DNA from: Patella vulgata
Taxonomy: Eukaryota; Mollusca; Gastropoda; Patellidae
Reading direction: 5' to 3'
DNA: 64,000 bases
NCBI RefSeq assembly: GCF_932274485.2
Contig: NC_065887.2
Span: forward strand, 42,799,201-42,863,200
Shown: in pieces, positions 24,063 through 35,161 of the stretch
Position numbering within the stretch: position 1 is the stretch's first letter
How the letters are laid out: each line of letters opens with the position of its first letter
Notes under the pieces: model-generated
What the model was told of the DNA's origin: nothing
Database searches by the model: none
What the model saw: the letters and a program-made list of their open reading frames with translations, nothing else
Position numbers and translations under genes: made by a program

Positions 24063-25571
24063 ATGATTAACATGTGGGATATTGTATCAGTATTTAATGA
24101 TGTTACAACAATTTTAGTGGCGCTTGTTGTCTTATTAGTGATTGGATATGTCATCTTAATGCAGGAACGATCTGGAATACCTCCTGGACCACCATTTTGG
24201 CCAGTTGTGGGAAATATGTTGGATATGCGAGACAAATTCGCTGGCAAGAGACATAAATATTATGCAGAACTTCAAGCAAAATATGGAGATATTTTTCGAA
24301 TATATTTCGGCGACCAGTTGTTGATAGTTTTAAACGATTTCGAATCTATAGAAGAGGCTTTTGTTAAGCAGAAGGATCTCTTCAGTACTAGACCAGTAAA
24401 GAAGTTATGGGTTGTGAAGCAGGTCAGCAAAATAGGAGATGGGGTCATCTGGGCGAGTGGACAGGGATGGAAAGATGCGAGAAGAATGGCAATTCGTAGT
24501 CTTCGTGATCTAGGAGTCGGCAAATCGACCCTCGAGGAAAGGATCAAGGAAGAAATTCACATCGTTTTGGACAGTTTCACTAAATCTGAAGGAAAACCAA
24601 TCAAAGTCCATGAAATCATGATGAAAGCAACAACCAATATCATCAGTACAGTTGTTTTTGGTAAACGATATGATTACGGCGACCCCGAATTTATTCAGAT
24701 CATTAAGATTTTAAAAGATGCATTTACTGATATGGCGTTGTTTACACCCGTTCAACGTTTTCCTATGCTTCGTTTCATTCCTTTCATAGCTTCTAAAATG
24801 TTGGCGGCGGGTAATGCCATTCTGGAAGTAGAACAGTTCATTGCCAATCGTATTGAGAAACGTAAAAAGGTTTTCGACAAAAATGATATTAAGGATTTTA
24901 TCGATGTGTACCTAGATACGTGTGTCAACAACGAGTCCAGTGCCATCACAGATGGCAACATAAGAAGAGTCATTTTGGATTTGTATTTTGCTGGTTCTGA
25001 CACTACATCCACCACTCTCGATTGGGCAGTGCTGTTTATGGTCCTTCATCCGGAAGTCCAGAAGAAATGCCAAGAGGAAATCGATAGTGTGGTCGGTGAT
25101 GGTCGTATGGTAAACTGGTCTGATAAATCTAAAATGTCGTATAACGAAGCGACACTTCTCGAAGTTCAACGTTTAGGAAACGCGGTACCTATGTCACTAC
25201 CTCACACCACGGACAAAGATACAATAGTTAAAGGATATCTTATCCCAGAAGGTTCTTTGGTTTTTGCAAATCTGTACGCCTGTCATCTTGATTCAAGATA
25301 TTGGAAAGAACCCTTGAAATTTAAACCAGAACGGTTCTTGGATGATTCAGGAAAAGTATCCAAACAACCTATGGCATTTATACCGTTTTCCATAGGCCCA
25401 CGGATTTGTGCAGGTGAACCACTGGCTAGAATGGAACTATTTCTATTCTTCACCAATATCTTACAGAGGTTTTCTGTTTCGACTCCCGGCAGTCAGAAAC
25501 CCAGTACAGATGGGGTCTGTGGAGTGAGCATGTCGACACCAGAATATACTATCCAGGCCACACCTAGATAA
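24063..25571 (+). CDS. Cytochrome P450, CYP2-clan-like, intronless
   Basis: A single 502-codon open frame of usual P450 length. Residues 7-34 are a hydrophobic N-terminal anchor for the endoplasmic reticulum membrane, followed by a proline-rich hinge (PPGPPFWP, 40-47). W136-R140 is the C-helix WxxxR motif. AGSDTT at 310-315 is the I-helix oxygen-activation motif, and EVQR at 367-370 is the ExxR motif. PERF lies at 422-425, and the haem loop FSIGPRICAG at 442-451 has Cys449 as ligand. All key residues are present, so it should bind haem and act as a monooxygenase with a reductase partner. The substrate cannot be told from sequence. The motif style fits the CYP2 clan (CYP1/2/17-like). Lack of introns is unusual for that clan in molluscs. 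An inverted paralogue lies at 42704-44212. Confidence 0.97.
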   Translation: MINMWDIVSVFNDVTTILVALVVLLVIGYVILMQERSGIPPGPPFWPVVGNMLDMRDKFAGKRHKYYAELQAKYGDIFRIYFGDQLLIVLNDFESIEEAFVKQKDLFSTRPVKKLWVVKQVSKIGDGVIWASGQGWKDARRMAIRSLRDLGVGKSTLEERIKEEIHIVLDSFTKSEGKPIKVHEIMMKATTNIISTVVFGKRYDYGDPEFIQIIKILKDAFTDMALFTPVQRFPMLRFIPFIASKMLAAGNAILEVEQFIANRIEKRKKVFDKNDIKDFIDVYLDTCVNNESSAITDGNIRRVILDLYFAGSDTTSTTLDWAVLFMVLHPEVQKKCQEEIDSVVGDGRMVNWSDKSKMSYNEATLLEVQRLGNAVPMSLPHTTDKDTIVKGYLIPEGSLVFANLYACHLDSRYWKEPLKFKPERFLDDSGKVSKQPMAFIPFSIGPRICAGEPLARMELFLFFTNILQRFSVSTPGSQKPSTDGVCGVSMSTPEYTIQATPR

Positions 25572-26946
25572 ATTTTATGTCAATTCAACAAAAATAATTG
25601 GTTGGCTTAGTTTTTTTTTTCTTTTTTTATACGCCCACATGTTCATGTAGTCATATGGTGTGTTTTGTTTTGCCCCTGCCCCTGTTTGCATACATGCACA
25701 CGTATGTTTGAAGTTGTTCGCCTAATTTCAGACGTAGTTGGTCCTGCAATCTAGATGGTCAACTTTGATTTAATGTTAACTGTTTTTGATCATATAATCG
25801 GGAATAGGTAGTTTTAGGTTAAGATGGTATAAATCAATTATTAGGGTTATTGAGAGCTTGATTAAAGGGGTGCAAAGGTTGGAACAAGTTACGGGACCTT
25901 TGTGTATACTTTTGTGTATGAAATAAATATATTATTTAGTACCCGGTCCGAATTCCTTGTCTTCACAATGTCCGAGTCACGTTCAAGTCACCAGTTTTTG
26001 AAATTGCGAAAAAGGATTAGGACTATTAATTATTTTCCCTTATTTCATGATGAACGAATAGACAATGTTTCTCTTAATTTTGTTTCTCCCCTCTTCCTAC
26101 ATTTTTCAGGTTGACTTTTTCGTATAGAACTGTAGAAAAGGGGCCAAATTTGAAATTTCATAGCAGTTTTGGGTAATACTTATGATATTACAGCGGAGGG
26201 TTAGGTGGTGTAAAGTGTCTTTCTGCAGAGCAATCATTGTGTCGGAAATTAATTTTCACCCCAGTCAACAGCAAATCCCCGTAGCAAAAAAATCTAAAAG
26301 GTCAACCCCCTACAAAATTATGATGAGGAGATTGCCAAATGCGGTCCCCTATGTGCCTATAAATATTGGAACCAACGGAATGTTGAGCAAAAAGCTACAG
26401 CCTGTGACGTTACAGCCATTTAACATTGAAACAATGGACAATAATTGCTAGTCTGAGACCTTAACGTGAGTTAGAGTTATGCATCCCCACTCCCCATTCT
26501 CGCCACGATTTTTTACGAATTCGTCGATTTGACTTTGCGTTGCAAATGGTGTAAACTCGCATTAATATACAAATGTATATTCTCCATTTTAGAGTCCAAT
26601 TATTCTTAATTCATTCCCCCATTTACTAGTCAACACTTTCGTCAGTAGTAGGGCCTAGCAATGTTTTGAACTCGCGTTAAGCCGAGCTCAAGTACGTGCT
26701 ACTACGGGCAGTCAGTCTACGGGGAAAATATTAGTAAGCCCGTGCTTGAGAACTACGAGTTACTTGCGTTTGTTCGGCACCGTAGAAGATCGTAGACTGG
26801 CCGCAGAGACTTCTTGGTCTGCACATACAAATTGTTGCGCTGTTTCTTGCGGCTGTTCTGCGAGCTACTAAAGCCTACGATCCATGCATGTAGGGTTGTG
26901 AGTTAGACTTTATTATACCTCATGTTTGCTGAGTAATATTCGTGTA
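25572..26946. other. 3' flank of the P450 gene, no further gene seen
   Basis: At 25628 a core-repeat terminus occurs (TTTATACGCCCACATGTTCA). The second P450 has the same motif 60-70 bp after its stop. An AATAAA lies at about 25921. No exon is supported in 26000-26946. Confidence 0.45.
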
Positions 26947-26954
26947 CTTAAAAT

Positions 26955-27864
26955 GGGGTCTTCTCATATCGCCGACTCACCGAGTTTTGGAAAGTCGACC
27001 GCGGCACCCTTTGATTGGATTAAAACGGATTAAAAGCGTTAATGAGGCAGGGACCAGTCATTATTAATATAGTTCACTGAAATTGATTTTTACCACAGAC
27101 CTTTATTGACTTTTTTGCCGAAACCATTATTAAAATTCGTGAAAAGTTTGTTGACCCCCCCCCCCCCCTTACGCTGACATTAATGTCCCACCCCAGTGTA
27201 ATTTCTCTGCTTTTGAGCCATTGAATGTTGATGACGTAATATCAGTGGTGTGTCGAATGAAGTGTAAGTCATGTGCTCTGGACCCAATTCCTACAAAACT
27301 ACTAAAAGAGTGTCTGGATGAAATAGCACCAGCTTCGACGATTCTTATAAATGATGTGCTCTCCTCTGGTATTTTTCCGGATGATTGTAAGGAGGCCATT
27401 GTAAGACCTCTGATTAAAAAAACAAATCTTGACCGTAATGCACTCAAAAGTTATAGACCAGTGTCAAATATTTCATTTTCAGCAAACTTGCTTGAAAAGA
27501 TCATTTTATCTCAAATAATAGATTATCTCATTCGAAACTCACTGCTCGGTAAATTCCAGTCTGCTTATCGAGAGGGGCATAGCACTGAAACCGCACTCCT
27601 TAGAGTGCATAACCATGTTATAGATATGAACAAGGAAGACTGAATTTATTAGAATTTTTGGACTATGTTGGACTGCGTTTAAAAATTTAAAATTGTGTTA
27701 TGTTATGTATTATAAATTAAAAAAAAAATAAATGCTCCCAAAACTATCTGTTTAATGAGGTTTATCCTTCAGCTTGGGTCTATTGTTCTTGGCCACTCAT
27801 TCCCATAACGTCGACCAAAATGTTTCCCCTAAAACTCGGTGAGTCGGCGATATGGGAATGAACC
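26955..27864. mobile_element. hAT-like non-autonomous element with 8-bp target duplication
   Basis: The 8-bp direct repeat CTTAAAAT flanks the element at 26947-26954 and 27865-27872. Inside, the ends are inverted: 26965-26988 and 27831-27854 are perfect 24-bp reverse complements (CATATCGCCGACTCACCGAG and four more bases). The outer 10 bp are only half matching. An 8-bp target duplication suits hAT (P and Merlin elements are alternatives). The cargo is a piece of LINE reverse transcriptase and there is no transposase. Confidence 0.75.
27190..27643 (+). pseudogene. LINE reverse-transcriptase fragment
   Basis: An open stretch of about 150 codons encodes the fingers part of a non-LTR reverse transcriptase. 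Diagnostic pieces are KSCALDPIPTKLLKEC, a SGIFPDDCKEAIVRPLIKK segment, then YRPVSNISF and FQSAYREGHSTETALLRVHN. This style is found in Jockey/CR1/L2-type LINEs. The endonuclease, the catalytic FADD/YADD motif and the thumb are absent, and the frame stops after HVIDMNKED. It lies wholly inside the hAT-like element at 26955-27864. Confidence 0.9.
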
Positions 27865-27874
27865 CTTAAAATAC

Positions 27875-28915
27875 AGGTGTGACGTCATCCTTTGCAATAT
27901 TGGACGCGCGTGACATATTTCATTGAAATGCACGTGCTGGATATCGCACTCGTACAATATCAATATATTACTTACTGTCTCGCACTCGACCATTAAACTA
28001 CACTTATTTACTGTTTCCCGCGCAAAATTTCCCCGAACAATATCGGTGTGAATAGTGTTTACTTTATGTTTAATAAAAGTATGCGTGCCTCGGTATATAT
28101 GTGTGTTTTACAGGTCGAGTATCGTATTACGCAATGACATACCCGTGTAGAGATACACTATGAAGCACATGATATCTATTAAGCAACGTCCTACATGCAC
28201 TATTCCCATGAAATCATCACGAGAGACCAATATTTCAGCCATATGGTATAAATAATGCACAATGGCAATTGTGACGGTTCCCTTATTTGGGTGTTGCTTA
28301 AACTCGGAACGGAATGCGAAACGGAATGGGATTATTGAGAAATGGTTTGGCTTGTGTATCATATTGTTTCGTCATCAAATAAACAGATAATTTCCCAGAC
28401 CTCAATGTCATTACGATTGCATACATTAAATATCACAGTGTTATTTAGTATATCAGTCACTTTGTAGTTTTACTGTAAACTCCTTATTTTAAACACACAA
28501 GACAAGCTTGTAATTTGAAACACTTTAAAGGTACAGGCCCATGGTAAATGGTTTCTGGTTTGAGCTTTTTCAAATTCACATGGAGTGTTGATTGGGTTGA
28601 AGGAAATGAGTAAGAAAAGGGGGGGGGTTATGATCTGAAAACTTTGAAATTCAATAGGGTTCTTCTATATTCACAAATTAACACAACATTGTAATTTGAA
28701 AAAAAAACTTGAAGTCATCCTTACCACCAAATATCTCCGTGAATTTAACAAAACCAACAACAGTTGCATGGATCAGCACACCAACAGATATCACATGTTA
28801 TGTAAAGATCGGTTGCCAAGCAACGACACATATACCCACAGTAGCTAAATCGTTGTTGTCATATTTACTCCTTTTTAGGTAATTGGGGGCATTTACAATA
28901 CAAATTCATGACATA
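27875..28915. other. Non-coding stretch, no gene seen
   Basis: No supported exon or repeat. A poly-G tract lies at 28619-28627. Confidence 0.4.
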
Positions 28916-28916
28916 C

Positions 28917-29087
28917 GCCATACAGTGTGCTGTAAGGGACATTTTGCCTAGACAGTGGCACTACGGCCTACTCTTATATCGAATTCCAACTGCTAAGGGA
29001 TCTTTTCCGTACACGCCAATGTGTACACGGAACCTCGGATTTTCGTCCTATCGGAACGACTAGAGAGTTATCCTTGTCAGGCAATTG
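28917..29087 (-). mobile_element. SINE-I fragment
   Basis: Reverse-oriented central part of SINE-I (CGCCATACAGTGTGCTGTAA to GTTATCCTTGTCAGGC). Head and tail are missing. Confidence 0.75.
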
Positions 29088-29139
29088 CATATTGATCAGA
29101 TTATCATTTTATTCAATTAAGGGTTCTAAAGGCCCCACA

Positions 29140-29605
29140 GACTGAAATTGTTGAAATTCGATAGGCTTCCTCGTTTCATTAATCTAAATGATGCATATCA
29201 ATTTCATACAGATCAGGTGATAACTTTTGTTATGTGAGAGTTCACAAGGTTCAACTAAGTGAAAACCGGAAATGGCTTAAACATAATAGGCTTCCTTGTT
29301 CTACCAATTTAAATGAGGCATATGAATTTCATACGTATCGGAGATGATAACTTTTCGTCATTCGAGCGTAGGAAAACACTGGCCATAGGCTTTTCGTTTC
29401 ACTAATCTTAATCATGCATATAAATTTCATACAGATCGGATAACTTTCGTCAAACGCGCGTAAACAAGATTGAACAAAGTTAAACAAGGGCGATAACTCT
29501 AGAACTAGTTATTAGAAATTGTTGAAATGCACACGCCTTCTCCATTTCATTAATTTACATGATGCATATAAATTCCATATAGATCGGATTATAACTTTTG
29601 TCGTG
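29140..29605 (+). repeat. Tandem repeat, four units of about 90-145 bp
   Basis: Units share ATAGGCTTCCTCGTTTCATT, then GATGCATATAAATTTCATAC, AGATCGGAT and AACTTTTGTC. Units begin near 29161, 29287, 29386 and 29532. The wording resembles the 150-bp core family, but direct homology is uncertain. Confidence 0.75.
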
Positions 29606-29912
29606 GCGCTTTCACAAGCTGGAGGTTGCGGGTTCCATCAGGGGTTGGCCGAGAAAGTTCATCGGGTATTTCCGGCGTGGTGTCCCCTTGTCAGTGGTGC
29701 TGGACGGAGGGCCTGACAAGAACAACTGTCTAGTCGTTCGGATCTGTGTACACATTGGCGTGCACGTAAAAGATCCCTTGGCAGTTGGAATTCGATGTAA
29801 GAGTAGGTCTGTCTGGGCAAAATTTCCCTCACAGCACAATGTATGATGTAAGTCCCTCTTCATTATCCGAGTCGAAGCAGAACAGTAAGATGTTCAATCC
29901 CATTTCATTTTG
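29606..29912 (+). mobile_element. SINE-I, 5' degraded
   Basis: It runs from the B-box region (GAGGTTGCGGGTTCCATC) through AAGAACAACTGTCTAGTCGT and CAGTTGGAATTCGATGTAAG to the CATTTCATTT tail. The A box is lost. Confidence 0.8.
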
Positions 29913-30417
29913 TATGCAAATTAAAACTGATAGATACAAGAAATGCCCGTCTTCTTTCGGATCAGGACAGTGGGACAATTAACACCATTTCCTTTCATTT
30001 TATTTCGTATGCAAATTAAAACTGATGAATGCAAAAATGATGATAAGTGGAGCCATGGAATGGGGGGGGGGGGCTTTTTTTTTTACCTCGAACCGTTCCC
30101 TACATCCTCATCAATTACAAATGTTCAAATTGAGCATTCAGACGCCATGGTATGACGTCATGATGTGCAGCTCTAACCCACACAGTAGATAAATGGTATT
30201 TTCAGTAAAATATTGACGAGAGGGGCATGGGGTGACAATATTATAGATTATATACAGGTTCGTCCATCCACAATAGAAGAATACAAATACGATCCACAAT
30301 TATTTAAATAAAAACTAATACCGATGCTAATTCTAATTGTGATAATAATTTATAAGAATAACATTACTTTAACAAAAAATTAATTGCACATATTTATAAT
30401 GACACGGAAATCCATAT

Positions 30418-30505
30418 CAATAAAATACAAATCAATAAAATACATAGCCATAAAATACATAGCGATAAAATACATATCAATAAGATACATAGCCAACAGA
30501 ATACA
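30418..30505. repeat. Short tandem repeat, 12-15-bp unit
   Basis: Six to seven variants of AATAAAATACATAGC. Confidence 0.75.
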
Positions 30506-30719
30506 AAGTACAAATAAAACGTAAATAACGGTATAGCTATCAGATATAGTACACACTGTATCTCAGGGGGGGGGGACAAAACTTTTTGCAGGGGGATAGG
30601 GTGGGGGGGGCAAACTGTATCTCAATTAAACTCTGTAGAGAAAGAATATGTAACTTATACCCTTTATCATCAATCATATCAATCAGACCCTACACCTATG
30701 GTGGCTGATTGGTAACATG

Positions 30720-31170
30720 TCGTAATATCGTAATGTCGTGGTGTCGCCCTTAACCCGACATCGCGACATTTTATCCCGACTCCACGACAGCCTGACATCA
30801 TGACATTTTAACCAATTTCATTTCATTCAATTTTCCTACTTTTCTGCGCCAATCGGACTATTGCAGATAGGCATTCTATGGACAGGGACATTTCTTCATT
30901 GTATCCAAACTGTGAAGGGTTCTTCTATGTGCACGCCAATGTTTACACGGGAGCTAGACAACTATACACTGTTCTTTAACCAGGCCCTTCGTCCTGCACT
31001 GCCGACAGGGAGAAACCACGCTGCAAAATCCCGGGAACTTTCTTGACCAACACCAGGATCCGTATATAATCATACTGTATGTTGAGAGAGGGACATGGCC
31101 GACAATCTGACAATATGACATCACGACATATCAACCCGACAATATGACATTTTAACGCGACATTACCACA
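30720..31170. repeat. ACGACATTTTAACCCGACAT-type repeat split by a SINE fragment
   Basis: Short units of the type CCGACATNNNGACATTTTAA occur at 30720-30815 and again at 31093-31170. Between them, at 30815-31060, is a minus-strand SINE-I fragment (ATTTCATTTCATTC tail, TTTCTGCGCCAATCGGACTA, GTGCACGCCAATGTTTACAC). The SINE appears to have inserted into the repeat. Confidence 0.6.
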
Positions 31171-31174
31171 TTTG

Positions 31175-31800
31175 AGTCTAACAACACAAAGTCCTTGTCA
31201 TATGGAGTTGTTTATTTACTACGTCACGGTATGTATAGCTGACCAAATACGTATTTCATTTTAAGACAATGGTCGGGTTATACACGTGTGATTAATTAAT
31301 TCTGTAATTCTAACACAGCTAATACATTCTTCGTGGAGTTGAACAGATAATATCATTTATCACCCAATAATACATTTTACAGTAGATATCGCTTGTGTGA
31401 TATATTTCATAATCTACTGCGATATATCTCTTTAATTACATGAATTTCATTGGTCAGTAATTGAAAAGGAACTACTTTTTTTTTATTTTCAAAGAACGGT
31501 TCATTTCTTATTAAAATTAACTTTTTTTATTATTAAAAATGAACTATTGTTATTCAATTGACCTTGATGGAAACACTGGGTCAATATAAAGGACTTTGCA
31601 ATGGTTGAATTGCTGTCAAAAAATGACGTATCCCTACACCGTAATGTTCAGTAAAAGTGAAATCTACAGCAAAGAATTATATTTATCTATTTGTGCATGT
31701 AAGAAGGGATTGGGTGATAAATAAAATCTCCTACTCGTCTGTTTTGATATCAAAAAATATCAACACTCGTTGATAAAGTAAAAAAAAAGACTGGTAGGAG
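31175..31800. other. Non-coding stretch, no gene seen
   Basis: AT-rich. Short inverted repeats occur (AAATCTCCTACTCGTCTG near 31720 and AGACTGGTAGGAGATT near 31790). No gene. Confidence 0.4.
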
Positions 31801-31829
31801 ATTCTCTATATATACATGTAGTCTGGAGG

Positions 31830-34515
31830 CTCAGCGCGGGGGGGGGGGGATGTCCATCAAATGGGCACAAAACCAGACCCAACTTTTCTAGAGTAAAATT
31901 TTGCGTAGAATACGATGCCGAGTGGTAATCAGTCCGCCGTTGGGGCGTTTTCGAGATATTCGGGGTCAAAGGTCAAATGGTTTTATTTGCACTGAAAGTG
32001 AATGCGCGGTCATTCCTGTATCATGAAAATAAGCTAAAAATGATCGAAAGTAATCACACTTTCAATAAAAATGTAAACTTGCTAAATTGACTTTTGTTCT
32101 TTGTGACCCCAGAGGTCAAAAGGTCACATTTTCTGTTTTAGCACTAGGAAGATTTAAAGTAACAAATGTCAGCGTAAAATACAAAAACTAAAGCGAAACC
32201 TGTTCTAATTAGGGTTAGGGTTAGGGTTAGGGGTATCTTACTAAAATCTCTCGGTCACATTTCGTGACATACCTTGACCTTGGGTCCGACCTTTGACCTT
32301 GGGGTCGAAAAAGTCCCAAAACTTTAGGTACCGTCCAGCTTTTAGGTCGAGGGGTCAAATAGAAGGTCAAGGTCACCACCCGCAAGGCCGCCGACGGGGC
32401 CGTCTCTGGGGTCAAGGTCACGACCCAGAATGCCCCACCCAGCCCACAAAGGGCACTCGAGTAAAATGTCGCCTTAAAGGACCCCGGACTTGGACGATTT
32501 CGCGGCATTGCACGCACCTTTTTTTTTTTGGCTCCCATTTCCTAACCGGAAGTCGAAGTGGCTCCAATGCCGAAAAACCATTTTTTGGGCAACTTTCTAA
32601 CCGAAAGTCGGAGGGGCCCCAAATTTAGGGGCCAGACGTAGATCGATGTCGTGCATCCGAATGGGTTTTTGGGCTCTCATTTCCTAACCGGAAGTCGGAG
32701 GGGCCCCGAATTTAGGGGCCAGACGTAGGTTTATGTCGCGCATCCGGATCCATCGTCAAAATTCGGAAATTCCGTTTTTTGGGGGCTCCAGTGCCCCAAA
32801 AACGTTTTCGACCCCCTTTTTGGTGGGACCTTGACTTGACCTTGGCCCTGACGGCCCCCCGGATGAGGTCACGCCCACGGGACCTTGACCTCTGAGAGTG
32901 ACCTTTAGTGTTGCATGACCTTTGGGGTCAAGGTCATCCCAAATGTTCAAGGTCACCACATGATGGTGTATTTTTATGTTGCTTCAATTTCGAAAACGGA
33001 AAGGTCAAGGTCAAATTCAAGGTCACGTGGTGCAAGGTCAGTGGCGGGGCTATGCACTGGACCCAATGTTGGGACCTTGTCCCACCCCTTCCGCCCACGG
33101 TGCGGGTGGCCCAAACTTGGGTCATTATCGGTTCAGGTGACCTTGACCTTTAGAGGTCAAATCAAGGTCACCATGATGGGCCCCGGGTCCTCTTTAGTAC
33201 CAATGGCCGCCAGCTGGAGGTCGTGGGTGCAGATCAGGGCCGACCTTGACGTGGCCTTGACGTGACCCTGGCCCTAGCGGCCACCCGGATGACGTCACAA
33301 CCACCGGACCACGACCACGTCACATGACCTTTGGCCCTGCTTGACCTTGGTGTGTCAAGGTCATCCCAAAAAATCAAGGTCAGCCCACAGCTACCTTTTC
33401 CGTTTCTTGCTTGGCTCCGATCGTTGGAAAGGTCAAGGACAAATTCAAGGTCATGTGGCGGAAGGTCGCCGACGGGGCTATCATTCGGGCCAAAGGTCAT
33501 GACCTTGTCTGACCCCTACCGCCCACAAAGGTAACTCTAGTAAAATGCCGCTGGGGCCCCCGGACTTAGAATAATTCTCGTCTCGCTGCAGCGGCCCCAG
33601 TCTGTAAACGCCCCGAAGGGGGCGTGGGCGGGTTTCCAGGCTCGGTATTCGATAAGTATATGCCACCCGAAAAGTGGCTGGGTTACGTCTGTAAACGCCC
33701 AGAAGGGCCCAAGAGCGGGCCCCCAGATTGAAATTTCTTGAACAATATTCCCCCCGAGAAGTGGCTGGTTCGCGTCGGAACGGACCTCCGGCGACCGGAA
33801 GTGGGCTAAACGACCACCCAGTGTTGGGCCTTGACTTGACCTTGCCCCTAGGGGCCCCCTGTTGAGGTCACGCACACCGCACCTTGACCCCTGAGCATTA
33901 CCTTTAGTCGTGCGTGACCTTGGTGGTCAAGGTCATCCCAAATGTTCAAGGTCATCAGATAATTGTCTTTTATTGTGTTGCTTCAATTTCGAAAACGGAA
34001 AGGTCAAGGTCAAATTCAAGGTCACGTGGGGGAAGGTCATTTCAAGGGCTATGCGACGCACACATTTTTGACACCCTGCCCCCAATCCTAACCCACGGAG
34101 GGGCTGGCCCACCTTTGATACAGTTGTCGTTTGACGGGACCTTGACCTTTAAAGGTGAAATCAAGGTCACCACGTGGTGCCCCACCCCCACTTTAGTACA
34201 AATGGCCGCCGGCTCGAGGTCGTGGGTGCAGATCCTGGCCGACCTTGACGTGACCTTGGTGCCCACGCCCACCCGGATGACGTCACGACCACCGGACCAC
34301 GACCGCGTCACATGACCTTGGGTCCTGCTTGACCTTGGTGGGTCAAGGTCATCCCAAAAAATCAAGGTCATCCATGAGGTTCCTTTTCCTTTTTTTGCTT
34401 GGCTCCGATTGTTGGAAAGGTCGAATTCAAGGACATGTGGCGGAAGGTCGCCCACGGGGCTATCATGTGGGCTGAAGGTCATGACCCTGGCTGGCCCCTC
34501 CCCCCCATGGCGCAA
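31830..34515 (+). repeat. GC-rich block of AAGGTCA-motif repeats
   Basis: This block is clearly richer in G+C than its flanks and is built from TCAAGGTCA, TGACCTT and related words. A roughly 1-kb unit is repeated: 32829-33838 against 33839-34515, both opening CCTTGACTTGACCTTG and both holding TTGCTTCAATTTCGAAAACG. A smaller repeat around CCTAACCGGAAGTCGGAGGG occurs three times at 32545-32740. Long open frames here are by-products of the repeats and GC content. No protein is recognised. Confidence 0.8.
32209..32232 (+). repeat. Interstitial TTAGGG tract
   Basis: Four perfect TTAGGG units inside the GC-rich block. This is too short to be a telomere. It is a small interstitial tract. Confidence 0.9.
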
Positions 34516-34540
34516 AGATTTGTATCATTAGCTGTTTATT

Positions 34541-34693
34541 CTGGTTGCATTGCGGTGGTTGTTTTCGGTGTATTTGGGTGACTTCACATGCGATTTATTT
34601 GCACATCACAGGCATCGTTCCCGTGGTCGTATCGCTTTCAAATTTTTTGCATAATGTAGCTTGGGATTCTAGCTATCACATACGTAAGAGGTT
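34541..34693 (+). repeat. Diverged direct repeat, upstream of the recombinase
   Basis: It shares CGGTGTATTTGGGTGA and the spaced blocks GCTTCAAATT, AATGTAGC and ATTCTNGCTA with 38894-39082, in the same order and orientation, on the other side of the tyrosine recombinase gene. Confidence 0.6.
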
Positions 34694-34804
34694 ATACGAT
34701 CCCTCTGCAGTAACAATATGAAAAAAAAATAAAAAACACAAACACAGATTTGGCTCAAAAAAATATTTTTATTAATCGCATCACACTGGCACTAAGTCTA
34801 CAAA

Positions 34805-34870
34805 GTCACGTGCAACCCTAGTCACGTGCCAATGTGGTATAAAAGAGGCCCCGGACGCTTTGCGCGCCAG
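34805..34870 (+). promoter_or_regulatory. Core promoter of the tyrosine recombinase gene
   Basis: The TATA box is TATAAAAG at 34838-34845. An initiator-like CCAGTT at about 34867-34872 lies some 30 bp downstream and gives a likely start at 34869. Two CACGTG E-boxes at 34807-34812 and 34823-34828 and a CCAAT at 34829-34833 lie just upstream. This would leave a 5' leader of about 290 nt that contains tandem duplications (AACAGC..CTTC units, and a 30-bp unit with TTATTTATTACTGTTGTCTG at 35037-35093). Confidence 0.6.
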
Positions 34871-35161
34871 TTGCTCCAGTATTCTCTAGAGTAACTAACG
34901 GCTCGTACATACAAGCATTTTCGTACACAAACCCACTCGCAAACAGCTTCTTAGCACACACACCTTGCAAAACTCATACATAAACACACATTTGCAAACA
35001 GCCTCTTCACGTACACACACACACCTTACAAAACATAATTTTATTTATTACTGTTGTCTGCCATCATTTTATTTATTACTGTTGTCTGCCATTAGCCCAG
35101 GTTAGGTTCGAAACTTAAACTTAATTACTGCTGCCCAACCTTGTAGGACAACAACCAGGAA

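Noticed and set aside
28108-28362. 84-codon minus-strand ORF
   Set aside because: No recognisable domain and no splice or promoter context.
32209-32232. Chromosome end at TTAGGG repeats
   Set aside because: Only four units, flanked by ordinary sequence on both sides.
32227-34515. Many open frames of 60-157 codons on both strands
   Set aside because: GC-rich repeat with few stops by composition. No domain pattern, and the frames differ between the two 1-kb units.
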